Below, piece after piece: positions 1 through 9,183 of a stretch of DNA of 64,000 nucleotides; the stretch's first letter is position 1, and each line of letters begins with the position of its first letter. The notes under the pieces were generated by a model. It saw nothing but the letters and a program-made list of their open reading frames with translations. It made no database searches and was not told the origin of the DNA. The stretch is taken from the NCBI GenBank assembly GCA_019454185.1, contig CP075368.1:1674001-1738000 (forward strand), given 5' to 3'. The translations under genes were made by a program, and so were the position numbers. The DNA comes from Phycisphaeraceae bacterium. Its GTDB lineage: Bacteria > Planctomycetota > Phycisphaerae > Phycisphaerales > UBA1924.

Positions 1-135
1 CGGGGCCTCTCCGGCAGGAGCAAGCTCAAAGGTCGCCCGACGCTCCACCAATGGGCTCAGGGGATTGCACCCCGCGCCAAGCGCCAGAGCAAGGGGAACG
101 AGCACGAATCCGGCCGCTCGCGTCAGAGTCTGCAT
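1..135 (-). CDS. lipoprotein, 5' part only (runs off the window)
   Basis: This is the N-terminal 45 codons of a minus-strand gene that continues beyond base 1. It starts with ATG at 135 behind a GGAG-containing ribosome site. The first residues, MQTLTRAAGFVLVPLALA, form a signal peptide, followed by a lipobox ending L-G-A-G-C. The mature protein should therefore be lipid-anchored at a cysteine near residue 23. Nothing of the mature domain is in the window, so function cannot be assigned. It is divergent from the glycosidase gene on the other strand; no clear promoter was recognised in the 135 bases between them. Confidence 0.7.
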   Translation of the reverse strand, partial: MQTLTRAAGFVLVPLALALGAGCNPLSPLVERRATFELAPAGEAP

Positions 136-270
136 AACCTGATCTCCCTAGACCGACAGCAAGCGTCGGTCCACCTCTGTCGGATTCCGCCCCCGGAGAT
201 TTCCCGGTTGCGTCCGGCGTGAGGATACCCGGATCATGATTCGTTCGTCGAACACACCTGAATCCACGGC

Positions 271-2412
271 ATGGACGCCCACAGATCCGCATCCCGAGCC
301 ACAGTCTCGACCTCCCACAGCGTGGGCAAAGGTATCTATCGACACCTCGATCCGCACGCAGGGCCGATGCCGCAGCGCGTTTCACACTGCATCATCAGGT
401 CGGCGCAAGAGATGCAGAGTTCGGGAGATGCATCGGCGTTCCGAGTCCATTGGAGGGCGAGTAGACGCCGGGGACGGCCTCGCCGCACGCTGCGCGTCGC
501 CCTCCCCGCTGGCTGCGACCTGTACGGACTCGGCGAGCACGCCGGCCCTCTCCGACGGAACGGCAGACGCGTTACACTCTGGAACGCCGATCACTACGCG
601 TACGACGAGAAGACCCCATCCCTCTATCAATCCCACCCGTGGGTCATGGGTGTCCGGCGCGATGGCACGTGCTTCGGCATCCTCTGGGACACTCCCGCAA
701 GATCCCGTGCCGCCCTTTCTGATGGAATGCTGATTGTCCACGTCGAGGACGCCGCGTTTCCTGTCTACACGATCGAGGGCGACACTCCAGAATCTGTTCT
801 CACGATTCTCACGCACCTGATCGGTCGGATCTCGCTCCCGCCGCTCTGGGCCCTTGGATACCACCAGTCTCGCTACTCCTACTACCCCGACGCCGAGGTG
901 CGCCGTATCGCCGACGAGATGCGACTCCGCCGCATCCCCTGCGATGTGATCTGGCTCGACATCCACTACATGAACGGCAATCGCAGCTTCACGTTCGATC
1001 CGGAACGCTTCCCTGATCCGCGTTCGCTCATCTCCCACCTCCACGATCGCTCCCTACGCACCGTGCTGATGATCGATCCGGGCCTCAAGGTCGATCCCGA
1101 GTACCACGCCTACGCATCCGGCCATGAGCAGGGCATGTTCGTCTCAACCTCAACGGGAGACGAGTACCACGGCCAGGTCTGGCCCGGCGCCTGTGCATTC
1201 CCCGACTTCTCGCGATCACGCGTGCGTGAATGGTGGGGATCGTTGTACGCGCCGCTCATCGAACTCGGAGCCGACGGCTTCTGGAACGACATGAACGAGC
1301 CCGCCATCTTCGACGGCCCCGGCCGGACCATGCCGGAGGACAACGTGCATCTCGCCGATCCCGAGCTCGGCGGCCCGACCACGCACGCACGCCTCCACAA
1401 CGTCTACGGCACACTCATGGTCCGTGCCACGCGAGAAGGTGTCGAGCGTCTGAGACCCGACTCCCGCCCGTTCATCCTCACACGCTCCGGCTTCCTCGGC
1501 ACGCATCGCCACGCCGCAACATGGACGGGCGACAACTCCTCAACGTGGGAGCACCTGGGCTGGTCCATCACGATGGCCCTTAATCTCGGGCTCTCGGGAC
1601 AGCCACTCGTCGGGCCGGATATCGGCGGATTCGAAGGGAACGCGAGCGGCAGACTCTTCGCACGATGGATGGGTGTCGGCTCGCTCCTCCCCTTCTGCCG
1701 CGCACACACCGATGTCTGGACCAAAGAGCACGAGCCGTGGTCCTGGGGACCACAGGTCGAAGCAACATGCCGACGCGCGATCATGCGCCGATATCGCCTC
1801 CTCCCGTACCTCTACACGCTCGCACACGAATCCGCGGCGTGCGGACTCCCGATCGTTCGCCCGCTCTTCTTTGCCGATCCGGCCGACCCCGCACTTCGCA
1901 CCGCCGATGATTCGTTCCTGCTCGGGCCGTCGGTGCTCGTTCGCTGCGCCGTGACAGACGATGGCCCGTGCGTCTCACCCTTCCCGGCGGGCGAGTGGGC
2001 CCGCTTCGATGTCATAGAGAGCGAAGACCCGGAACTGCCCGATCTGCATCTTCGCGAGGGGCACATCCTGCCCGTGGGGCCCGCGATGCAGCACTCCGGC
2101 GAGCGCACAGCCGATCCGCTCACACTCTTCATCCATCACGATCAACACGGGAACGCCTCCGGATCGCTCTACGAAGACGCCGGCGACGGCCACGAGCACA
2201 CTCGGGGCGCATCCCGCATGACTCGTATCGAGTCCACCAGAAGAAGCGATGCCATACAGGTCAGCATGCGTATCACGGCGGGCGAGTGGGAACAACACCC
2301 CCGTACGCTGCGGCTTGTGGTGTTCATCTCGGGCGAGGCGCGAACGTGCGAGGTGCGCTGCGACAACGCCCGCGACCAATCGTGGTCGATCCCGCTTGAT
2401 CGCTTCTGCTGA
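271..2412 (+). CDS. glycoside hydrolase family 31 (alpha-glucosidase type)
   Basis: A predicted alpha-glycosidase of family GH31, which hydrolyses terminal alpha-linked glucose or xylose with retention. The (beta/alpha)8 barrel begins near residue 190 (PPLWALGYHQSRYSYY). The metal-independent substrate motif VIWLDIHYM lies near 227. The family nucleophile is Asp340 in WNDMNEP and the acid/base is Asp421 in WTGDN. A short N-terminal beta domain and a C-terminal beta domain flank the barrel, giving about 713 residues. There is no signal peptide, so it should act in the cytoplasm. The start is uncertain: ATGs at 271, 367 and 412 are all in frame, and none has a strong ribosome site. The exact substrate cannot be told from sequence. 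Confidence 0.9.
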   Translation: MDAHRSASRATVSTSHSVGKGIYRHLDPHAGPMPQRVSHCIIRSAQEMQSSGDASAFRVHWRASRRRGRPRRTLRVALPAGCDLYGLGEHAGPLRRNGRRVTLWNADHYAYDEKTPSLYQSHPWVMGVRRDGTCFGILWDTPARSRAALSDGMLIVHVEDAAFPVYTIEGDTPESVLTILTHLIGRISLPPLWALGYHQSRYSYYPDAEVRRIADEMRLRRIPCDVIWLDIHYMNGNRSFTFDPERFPDPRSLISHLHDRSLRTVLMIDPGLKVDPEYHAYASGHEQGMFVSTSTGDEYHGQVWPGACAFPDFSRSRVREWWGSLYAPLIELGADGFWNDMNEPAIFDGPGRTMPEDNVHLADPELGGPTTHARLHNVYGTLMVRATREGVERLRPDSRPFILTRSGFLGTHRHAATWTGDNSSTWEHLGWSITMALNLGLSGQPLVGPDIGGFEGNASGRLFARWMGVGSLLPFCRAHTDVWTKEHEPWSWGPQVEATCRRAIMRRYRLLPYLYTLAHESAACGLPIVRPLFFADPADPALRTADDSFLLGPSVLVRCAVTDDGPCVSPFPAGEWARFDVIESEDPELPDLHLREGHILPVGPAMQHSGERTADPLTLFIHHDQHGNASGSLYEDAGDGHEHTRGASRMTRIESTRRSDAIQVSMRITAGEWEQHPRTLRLVVFISGEARTCEVRCDNARDQSWSIPLDRFC

Positions 2413-2452
2413 ATCGGCTTCTCAAGAACCGGATTCGCAACGCGGAACCAGC

Positions 2453-2920
2453 TCAGACCAGTTCCACGACAACAAACGCCTTCAGCCCGCGCCGTGTGCG
2501 CACCCTGATCGTCTCGCCGACGTTCGCCTTGAAGAGCGCCTCACCCATCGGGCTCGTCACCGTGACCTCGATGATCTCAGAGTCGAGACCCGCCTGCGCA
2601 TCGCCGACGAGCTTGTAGAGTTCTTCTTCGCCCGAATCGACCTCACGAAGCTTCACGGTGCTGCCGAGAAACACCTGCCCGGTCGTCTTACCCAGGTCGG
2701 TGCTGATGACATGCGCCTTCGCCAGACGCTCTTCCAGCCGGCGGATCTCCGCCTCTTCCATGCCCTGCTGCTCACGCGCCGCGTGGTACTCGGCATTCTC
2801 CTTGAGGTCGCCCAGCGCCCGCGCCTCCGCGATCCTCTCAGAGATCGCCGACCTGTTCGCGAGCAACGCGTTGAGTCGCACCTCGAGTTGCACACGCTCT
2901 TCAGGTGTCATGATGTCCAT
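2453..2920 (-). CDS. greA: transcription elongation factor GreA
   Basis: GreA rescues backtracked RNA polymerase by stimulating transcript cleavage in the secondary channel. The 155-residue protein has the normal length. The N-terminal coiled coil spans residues 5-80 and carries the family signature [15 protein letters not shown], whose acidic Asp and Glu sit at the coiled-coil tip. The C-terminal FKBP-like domain follows, with ITSP-type [18 protein letters not shown]. It lies 93 bases downstream of the mur/fts run on the same strand and converges on the GH31 gene. An imperfect GAATC/GATTC hairpin in the 40-base gap could terminate both. Confidence 0.95.
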   Translation of the reverse strand: MDIMTPEERVQLEVRLNALLANRSAISERIAEARALGDLKENAEYHAAREQQGMEEAEIRRLEERLAKAHVISTDLGKTTGQVFLGSTVKLREVDSGEEELYKLVGDAQAGLDSEIIEVTVTSPMGEALFKANVGETIRVRTRRGLKAFVVVELV

Positions 2921-3013
2921 GCGTTGCTCCGATACGAATTGACTGCAACACCAAAAACGACAGGGGCCGATGCCTCATGGCTGGCAGGCGGCCGCATTCA
3001 CGGACGGATCCGA

Positions 3014-3877
3014 CTAGACAGCGTCCCGGGTCGGTTCCTGACCCCTCCCAAGACACAGGACACTACGACGCTCGGCGAGCGCGATCCACCATACCCCAAC
3101 GGCCACCAGCCCGATCGAGCAAACCCCCAGCCACTCCTCACCGCCGACCGGTGAACGCGGATCAGACCCCAGATGCAGCACGCCGGACACCGGCGACAAC
3201 ATCCAGAAGCCCGCATGCACCGCCAGACCCAGCGATGCACACACCGCGGCCGCAAGCGGAACAAGCATCTGAACCCCGATAATCCCCGCCATCGCCGCGG
3301 ACCGCCTCACGTGGTTCCGCGACTCTCCCCGCTTGATCTCGTGAGCCAGCGTGATCGCCACCCATGCAGCGATGATCGCTGTCCAGAAACCCATCGTCAG
3401 ATCGATGGCGAGCACGCGTGCGTACCCGATCCCCACCGGCGGCGCAACCGTGAACCAGATCAGCGGCTGCAAGGGCAGCATCAGAGAGAACGCATCCATC
3501 CCCGCCTCAATGATCGGATCCGCCGAGCGATGCTGCGTCAGCCGCACCATCGGTAGCATGACCGTGAGCCCGATCGTGTACGCGCAGAGAATGAATCGGA
3601 TCGCAGGCATGACGATCGAGTCGTCCGCGTATCGGGCCATCAGATAAGGAGACGCCGCCGCGAACCCCGCGACCAGCAGGTAGATAGGCCAGAGCGCGAC
3701 AAACACGCCCGGCTTGGGCGGCCAGGGCCGTTCGCTGGATCTCGCTCGCGCGATGTACGCATTCTGCAACGCGTCAGCGTCAGCAAGGTCGTCTTCAGCC
3801 GGAGGATTCTCGTCAACGTCCCCCGGCTCAAAACGATCCTGGCTCTCCGCCGCGTGACCGTCCAGAGGATCGATCAT
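3014..3877 (-). CDS. membrane protein of unknown function
   Basis: This 287-residue protein has an acidic, proline-rich cytoplasmic N-terminus (residues 1-55). About six hydrophobic segments follow, starting at VALWPIYLLVAGFAAA and ending at LGVCSIGLVAVGVWWIALA. I do not recognise the family. Its ATG overlaps the stop of the ftsQ-like gene in an ATGA junction, so it is translationally coupled to the cell-wall operon and probably made with it. A role in envelope assembly is only an inference from position. It occupies the place where ftsA would normally follow ftsQ. Confidence 0.75.
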   Translation of the reverse strand: MIDPLDGHAAESQDRFEPGDVDENPPAEDDLADADALQNAYIARARSSERPWPPKPGVFVALWPIYLLVAGFAAASPYLMARYADDSIVMPAIRFILCAYTIGLTVMLPMVRLTQHRSADPIIEAGMDAFSLMLPLQPLIWFTVAPPVGIGYARVLAIDLTMGFWTAIIAAWVAITLAHEIKRGESRNHVRRSAAMAGIIGVQMLVPLAAAVCASLGLAVHAGFWMLSPVSGVLHLGSDPRSPVGGEEWLGVCSIGLVAVGVWWIALAERRSVLCLGRGQEPTRDAV

Positions 3878-4827
3878 GACGGCGGCGCCGTGGCGATGGC
3901 CGATGCGGTCCGATCGATCACGACGCGATCGCTGAAGATCTCGATCCGGCTCTGACCCGCATCCACCCGCCCGAATCGCCTCACGATATCGAGTAGCAGC
4001 GCGACCTTCGCCTCGGTCTGGATCTCGCCGGGCAGCGGCCTCGACGGCGCACCGCCCCAGAGCACACGAGTCCCGCGATCCGTGATGAACTCGAGTTGAC
4101 TTGATTCACGATGACGGGCCACGTCGACCGCCGCGATCTGGTTCGAGAACGGCATCATCGACGTGAGTCTCAGCAACTCAAGCCCATCCGCAACCTCTCG
4201 TCCCGGCCATGGTGCGCCGAAACCCAGAGCACCAGTGCCTTCCCGGGTCGGCGGGGGTTCGGAGACACCCACCACGAGCGGCATGCCCGAAGTCCCCGGG
4301 CTATACCGCGCGGGCAACAACACGCCGCCGCTCCCGACAAGATAATCAAGGCCGTCGTATCTGACCACCGCGACAGGCGTGCGCCACGTGCCGCTGATGG
4401 AGATAATCGGCTGCTCACCTCTGAAGCTCCGCCTCAGCGTCGGCGCGCCCTCAAACCACCCGGTCTGCGAGAGTGCCGATCCGATCCTCGCGAGCGACGC
4501 TCCGCTCAACGGGTCATCCAGCGCGATCTGCCCGATCGCGAGCGCTTCAAGATCTTGGCGAAGAGCCGAAGGCATCCACGTGGCATCCGTCGATCCACCC
4601 TCGATCCGAGGCCACTCAAACGCGAGCGCAGGGGGCTTGGTTGCCAGCTTGCCAACCGCGATTCCCTCGATCTTGCCGAGAGCAATCAAGGCCGCGAGCC
4701 CGAGGGCTCCTCCGATGACAAACATGCCGACGACGCTCGCCATGTGCAGCCATGCCTTCGAATCGGCACGCGCCAGCGCCTCAAGTCGCCCGAGAAGACC
4801 GCCGGATTGGCTCGAAAGACGTCCCAT
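3874..4827 (-). CDS. ftsQ: FtsQ/DivIB-like cell division protein
   Basis: A bitopic protein of 317 residues: a short cytoplasmic N-terminus, one membrane segment at about residues 28-50 (MASVVGMFVIGGALGLAALIAL) and an exported remainder. The architecture and the place directly after ddl match FtsQ, which scaffolds FtsB-FtsL at the division site. The sequence of the extracytoplasmic part is weakly conserved and a POTRA domain is inferred rather than obvious. The family call rests mostly on topology and synteny. It is 132 bases downstream of ddl and overlaps the next gene by ATGA. Neither ftsA nor ftsZ follows. Confidence 0.72.
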   Translation of the reverse strand: MGRLSSQSGGLLGRLEALARADSKAWLHMASVVGMFVIGGALGLAALIALGKIEGIAVGKLATKPPALAFEWPRIEGGSTDATWMPSALRQDLEALAIGQIALDDPLSGASLARIGSALSQTGWFEGAPTLRRSFRGEQPIISISGTWRTPVAVVRYDGLDYLVGSGGVLLPARYSPGTSGMPLVVGVSEPPPTREGTGALGFGAPWPGREVADGLELLRLTSMMPFSNQIAAVDVARHRESSQLEFITDRGTRVLWGGAPSRPLPGEIQTEAKVALLLDIVRRFGRVDAGQSRIEIFSDRVVIDRTASAIATAPPS

Positions 4828-4959
4828 GCGCAGGATTCCATCCCCGACAGATCATGAACCCGGACACGACGAACCGGGGAACAGTGTATCGGCGAGGTCG
4901 CTCGCTTCTCCCCAACTCCCACTGCCGACCTCGCCACCAACCCGCCCAAAGCCCGGCCC

Positions 4960-5916
4960 TCACCGCCCGCCACTCGGCTTGTGGTCCCGAGAAGCCGCCC
5001 TGACCAGGCGGTCGCAGAGAGCACCCATGTCTATCCCGCGATGAGCCGCCGCCTTCGGCACCAGCGAATGGTCCGTAAAGCCGGGCATCGTGTTGATCTC
5101 AAGGAACCATGGACGCACACCGTCCTCGCCCGGTTCGAGCAGGAAATCCACGCGGCAGACATGCCTCACACCCATGCTGCGGGCCAGCCGCATCGACCAC
5201 GCCTGAAGCTCCCCCGCAAGCCCCCCCGGCAGCTCGGGCTTCACCACGTACCGCGTGTCGTTGCGCACATACTTGGCGTCGTAGTCATACGCGCCCTCAG
5301 CCGGAATGATCTCGATCGCGTCCATCGCCTCAAGATCCCCGCCGTCAGCATCCGCTGCGATCAGCGTCTGCGTCAACTCGCGTCCGCGGATCATCCGCTC
5401 CGCGAGATACGCCCGACCAGGGTTCTGATCGATATCACGATCAACTTCGCGCCGCGCACGCTCATACGCGGCATCATCCCCGCACAAGTGCAAGCCAACG
5501 CTCGATCCGTCATGCACCGGCTTCATCACCAGCGGAATCGGGATCGGGAGCCCGAAGTCGCTCCGATTGACCACACACGCCTCCGCCGTCGGGATGCCCA
5601 GCCGGGCCGCCTCCAGCTTCGATGCCAGCTTGTCCATCGCGGCCCGTGCCGCCCGAGCCCGGCTTCCGACATACGGACGCCCATCCAGTTCCATGATCTC
5701 TTGCAGGGGCCCGCCCTCACCGAACGCCCCATGCAACGCGGGAAAGACCACATCGCCGGGTAATGCACGGAGCTCCCGAACCCCGATCCGCTCGATCACC
5801 TCATAGCGCACGCGATACCCGAACCGCTCCAGCGCATCGGCAATCGCCCGCGAACTGTTGAGACTCACCTCTCGCTCGCGATCCGGCCCACCACCGAGCA
5901 CCAGAACATGCTTCAC
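4960..5916 (-). CDS. ddl: D-alanine--D-alanine ligase
   Basis: Joins two D-alanines with ATP to supply the dipeptide for the peptidoglycan pentapeptide. The start is a GTG at 5916 that overlaps the murB stop as GTGA, giving 318 residues. Longer upstream reading would run into murB. The protein opens with KHVLVLGGGPDREREVSL, the Ddl signature. An ATP-grasp core follows with VMKPVHDGSSVGLHL, EIIPAEGAYDYDAKY and the metal-binding R-V-D-F-L near residue 260 with FLEINTMPGFTDHS. Cytoplasmic. It is third in the murC-murB-ddl-ftsQ run. Confidence 0.95.
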   Translation of the reverse strand: MKHVLVLGGGPDREREVSLNSSRAIADALERFGYRVRYEVIERIGVRELRALPGDVVFPALHGAFGEGGPLQEIMELDGRPYVGSRARAARAAMDKLASKLEAARLGIPTAEACVVNRSDFGLPIPIPLVMKPVHDGSSVGLHLCGDDAAYERARREVDRDIDQNPGRAYLAERMIRGRELTQTLIAADADGGDLEAMDAIEIIPAEGAYDYDAKYVRNDTRYVVKPELPGGLAGELQAWSMRLARSMGVRHVCRVDFLLEPGEDGVRPWFLEINTMPGFTDHSLVPKAAAHRGIDMGALCDRLVRAASRDHKPSGGR

Positions 5917-6836
5917 CGGTCTCGCCTCCACACAACGATCTCCGGCTCGATCACAACACCGAAACGATCTGCCACACGCGCCCGAACCCGCTCCATCAGT
6001 TCGAGCACATCCGCAGCGAGGCACCCACGCGATGTCACGATGAAATTGCCGTGCCTCTCGCTCACCGATGCACCGCCGACGCTCATCCCCTTGCACCCCG
6101 CAAGATCGATCAGTCGCCCCGCAGAGACACGCGCCCCTCTCGCGCCGATCCCCTCAAGGTCCGCATCAAGCAACGGGTTCTTGAAGACGCAACCCGCCGA
6201 ATCCGCCGCCAGCGGCTGCGACCCCTTCTTGTACTCCATGACCTCCTTGTGACGCGCTTTCAACGCCGCCGGATCCGAAGGCGAGAGCATGAACTCGACA
6301 GACGTCACGATCAGCTCATTCAGCCCCGAACGCCTGTAATCAAAGCGAATCTCCCGCCGATCGCGCACGACCTCGATACCCGCGCGATCAACCGCGTGCA
6401 CCGCCTGCACCGCATCGCCGATCTGCCCGAACTTCCCCCCCGCGTTCATGATCACGGCCCCGCCGACTGTCGCGGGAATACCGCCGAGCCCCTCAAGGCC
6501 TGCCAGCCCCGCTTCGATCGTCGCCTTGATCAGTCGGGGCAGCGACACCCCCGCGCCCGCAACGACTCGCCCGGTCCGTTGATCGATCTCGATCCGTTCC
6601 CAGCACGGATCGCTCAGGCACACGACCAGCTCCAAGACGCCGTCGTCATGCACCAGGAGATTCGCGCCGTCACCCAGCACACGCAGCGCAGGATCCAACC
6701 TCACACAATGCAACAGATCCTCAACGCTCGCCGGGCGCGCGAGGCGATCGGCACGCCCCCCGATCCCGAACCACGTGGACAAGGGCGCATCGCGCTCGAT
6801 CACAACAGTATTCGCGTCTTCGGTTGCCACGCTCAT
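5913..6836 (-). CDS. murB: UDP-N-acetylenolpyruvoylglucosamine reductase MurB
   Basis: FAD- and NADPH-dependent reduction of the enolpyruvyl group to form UDP-MurNAc. The 307 residues contain the FAD-binding signatures TWFGIGGRA (21-29), LGDGANLLV (54-62) and LEGLGGIPATVGGAVIMNAG (114-133). A second-domain motif, SAGCVFKNP, covers 213-221. In well-studied MurB the catalytic proton donor here is serine; this protein has Cys216. Both junctions overlap: ATG with the murC stop (ATGA) and its stop with the ddl GTG. The short form without the extra insert of E. coli MurB suggests a type II enzyme. Confidence 0.95.
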   Translation of the reverse strand: MSVATEDANTVVIERDAPLSTWFGIGGRADRLARPASVEDLLHCVRLDPALRVLGDGANLLVHDDGVLELVVCLSDPCWERIEIDQRTGRVVAGAGVSLPRLIKATIEAGLAGLEGLGGIPATVGGAVIMNAGGKFGQIGDAVQAVHAVDRAGIEVVRDRREIRFDYRRSGLNELIVTSVEFMLSPSDPAALKARHKEVMEYKKGSQPLAADSAGCVFKNPLLDADLEGIGARGARVSAGRLIDLAGCKGMSVGGASVSERHGNFIVTSRGCLAADVLELMERVRARVADRFGVVIEPEIVVWRRDR

Positions 6837-8413
6837 GCACCCGCCCCCCCGCCGCTCACCGCGGGGCCGCTCCCGAGAAAGCCGTGCGCGATCTGATACA
6901 CCGGCCCAGCACCCATGACGATCACTAGGTCATTCGGCTTGCAAAGATTCTGCAAGTGCTCAACGATCGCGTCGAACGGGTACAGGTGCATCGCGTGCAC
7001 GCCCCTCGACCTCAGGCGATCGACCAGATCCTGCGACGAGACACGCGACTTCTCGACCTCCGAGTCTCGCACAAAGTAGATATGCGGCACGATCACGATG
7101 TCCGCCTGACCAAACGCCGACGCAAACTCCTCAAGGAGGAATCGCGTCCGCGAGTGCTGGTGGGGCTGGAACACACACACAAGCCGCCCGCCTCGCTCCT
7201 GGGGCCTCTCGTGATCGCGAATCGCCCGCAGCGTCGCCTCGACCTCGGTCGGATGGTGCCCATAGTCGTCATAGACGCGCACCGTACCAACATGCCCATC
7301 GAATCGCTTCTCACCCAGAAACTGCATGCGTCGATCGATCCCCCGAAACTCCGACAGCGACCGCTCGACCTTCCGCGGATCGGCTCCGAGTGAGATCGCG
7401 ATCGCGCACGCGGTCGCCGCGTTCATCGCGTTGTGCGCGCCCGGCACCCGATTCGTCCACTGCGCCACAGGTTCACGCCCGCGCGACAGCGTCACCTGCC
7501 CAGTTGATGAATCGAGCCAGACGACCCAGTCAGCCGCCGGAGAGAAACCGATCGTCTGCACCTTGCAGCGCAGCCCCGCCGTGATCTCGCGCCTGTGCGC
7601 TCCCTCATCAGCAATCAAGAGCAGCCCGCCCTCTTCCGCCGGGGGCAGCAGCATCGCAAACTCTCTAAACGACTCCACCACCGCATCGAGCGTCCCGTAG
7701 ACGTCCAAGTGATCCGCCTCGACCGAACTGATCGACGCGACCGTCGGGAAGTGGTGATGGAAGGATCGATTGAACTCGCACGCCTCCGCGACCAGAATCC
7801 CCGGCCGCCCCTGGAGCCCGCCATCGGGCACGCGCTCCGCGCCGATACGAAACCCGATCGCACGCTGCGGAGCCGAGCACGCGCCCGCTCCAAGCTGCGA
7901 GGACACCGCCCCGACAATCACGCTCGGATCGAGCCCCGCATCCGTCAACGCGATCCCCAGCATCGCCGTCGTCGTGGACTTCCCGTGCGTCCCCGCCACC
8001 GAAACCCCCGTCCTGCCGATCATGCACCTGCCGAGTGCCTCGGCATACGACAGCGTCGCCACCCCACGCTCGACAGCCGCGATCAGCTCAGGATGCGCCG
8101 GCTTGATCGCCGCGGAGTGAACCACAACATCGCACCGCTCCGGCAGCGCGCCTCGCTGCTGGTCAAACCCGATCTCCATGCCCGCAGACGCCAGCTCCGA
8201 TGTCACATCGGATCGGCTTGTGTCCGAGCCGCTGACGATCGCGCCCCGCGAGGCGAGCAGACGCGCCAGGCCCGACATCCCGCACCCGCCGATCCCCACC
8301 ATGTACACATGCTTCCCCTTCACGTCGAACGGGGGCAGCTGACGCCGATCGGCAGGAAGTGAAGGAGGCATCGGCTTGGTTCCAGGAGTCTCTCTCGCAA
8401 GCAGTGTTCGCAT
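6833..8413 (-). CDS. murC: UDP-N-acetylmuramate--L-alanine ligase MurC
   Basis: Adds L-alanine to UDP-MurNAc, the first step of stem-peptide synthesis. Of 526 residues, the N-terminal UDP-binding domain has VGIGGCGMSGLA (39-50), the central ATPase has the Mur P-loop GTHGKSTT (141-148), and FNRSFHHHFP and SSVEADHLDVYG follow. The C-terminal domain has DDYGHHPTEVEATL. A 30-residue extension precedes the conserved start, so an ATG at 8371 is an alternative. It is the first gene of a run of overlapping minus-strand genes and is divergent from the Nudix gene. Confidence 0.95.
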   Translation of the reverse strand: MRTLLARETPGTKPMPPSLPADRRQLPPFDVKGKHVYMVGIGGCGMSGLARLLASRGAIVSGSDTSRSDVTSELASAGMEIGFDQQRGALPERCDVVVHSAAIKPAHPELIAAVERGVATLSYAEALGRCMIGRTGVSVAGTHGKSTTTAMLGIALTDAGLDPSVIVGAVSSQLGAGACSAPQRAIGFRIGAERVPDGGLQGRPGILVAEACEFNRSFHHHFPTVASISSVEADHLDVYGTLDAVVESFREFAMLLPPAEEGGLLLIADEGAHRREITAGLRCKVQTIGFSPAADWVVWLDSSTGQVTLSRGREPVAQWTNRVPGAHNAMNAATACAIAISLGADPRKVERSLSEFRGIDRRMQFLGEKRFDGHVGTVRVYDDYGHHPTEVEATLRAIRDHERPQERGGRLVCVFQPHQHSRTRFLLEEFASAFGQADIVIVPHIYFVRDSEVEKSRVSSQDLVDRLRSRGVHAMHLYPFDAIVEHLQNLCKPNDLVIVMGAGPVYQIAHGFLGSGPAVSGGGAGA

Positions 8414-8558
8414 CTCAAGGGTATCGGCCCGCGTGTCGGCCCAGCGTGAAGAGCGACACGCCTCGCCCCATCAGCCAGCCCCCACCAGCCCCGCTCGCTC
8501 ACCCTCACAGCCGCTACCCTCTCCTTCCCTACCTCCCACGACCCGCGAGACCACCCGA

Positions 8559-9119
8559 ATGACGCCGAACGCAGCAGCACCAGACCAGGCAGGGGCTCAC
8601 CCCCTCCCCTATCGCCTCGCCTGTCTCTGCGACTTGCGCGATGCTCAGGGCAGAATCCTCCTCCTCAAACGCCTGAAGTCGCCGAACCTCGGTCTCTGCT
8701 CCCCCATTGGGGGTAAACTCGACGTCGAGAGCGGCGAATCACCCGCCCAATGCGCCCAACGAGAGATCATGGAAGAGGCGGGCATTGATGTGCCCATCGA
8801 TCGTCTGCGTCTGGTCGGGCTGATCTCGGAAAGGGCCTTCGAGGGCCGCGGCCATTGGCTCCTCTTCTACTACCGCGTCATGGGGCCCGTCGAGGTCCCC
8901 GCCCAGGACATCCGCGAGGGCCGTCTCGACTGGTTTGCATTGAATCAGATCGACTCGCTGCCCATCCCAGAGACCGATCGGCACATCATCTGGCCACTCG
9001 TTCGGCAGGCAGAACCAACGGGCTCTGCCCCCGAGCCCGGCTTCTTTGCCGTTCACATCGACTGCTCCGGCACCCAACTCAGCTGGACGGTCGAACAGCA
9101 ACGCCCCCCGCATGGCTGA
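8559..9119 (+). CDS. Nudix hydrolase
   Basis: A 186-residue Nudix pyrophosphohydrolase. The Nudix box runs from GGK (near 48) to AQREIMEEAGI, with the REUxEExGU part intact. The glycine-rich start is about two residues farther from it than in the textbook spacing. The start at 8559 leaves a short N-terminus before the beta-strand LACLCDLRDAQGRILLLKR. The LLKR and the loop PNLGLCSPIGGKL resemble MutT-type housecleaning or 8-oxo-dGTP enzymes, but substrate is not assignable. Divergent from murC. Confidence 0.88.
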   Translation: MTPNAAAPDQAGAHPLPYRLACLCDLRDAQGRILLLKRLKSPNLGLCSPIGGKLDVESGESPAQCAQREIMEEAGIDVPIDRLRLVGLISERAFEGRGHWLLFYYRVMGPVEVPAQDIREGRLDWFALNQIDSLPIPETDRHIIWPLVRQAEPTGSAPEPGFFAVHIDCSGTQLSWTVEQQRPPHG

Positions 9120-9183
9120 TCTTCTCAACATCGCCGCACGATCTCTGCAACCGGTCTCGCTCCGCTCCGATCTATAGTCTGTC

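Noticed and set aside
236..733. Overlapping plus-strand frame at the start of the GH31 gene
   Set aside because: Shadow frame without domain; the GH31 frame has catalytic motifs.
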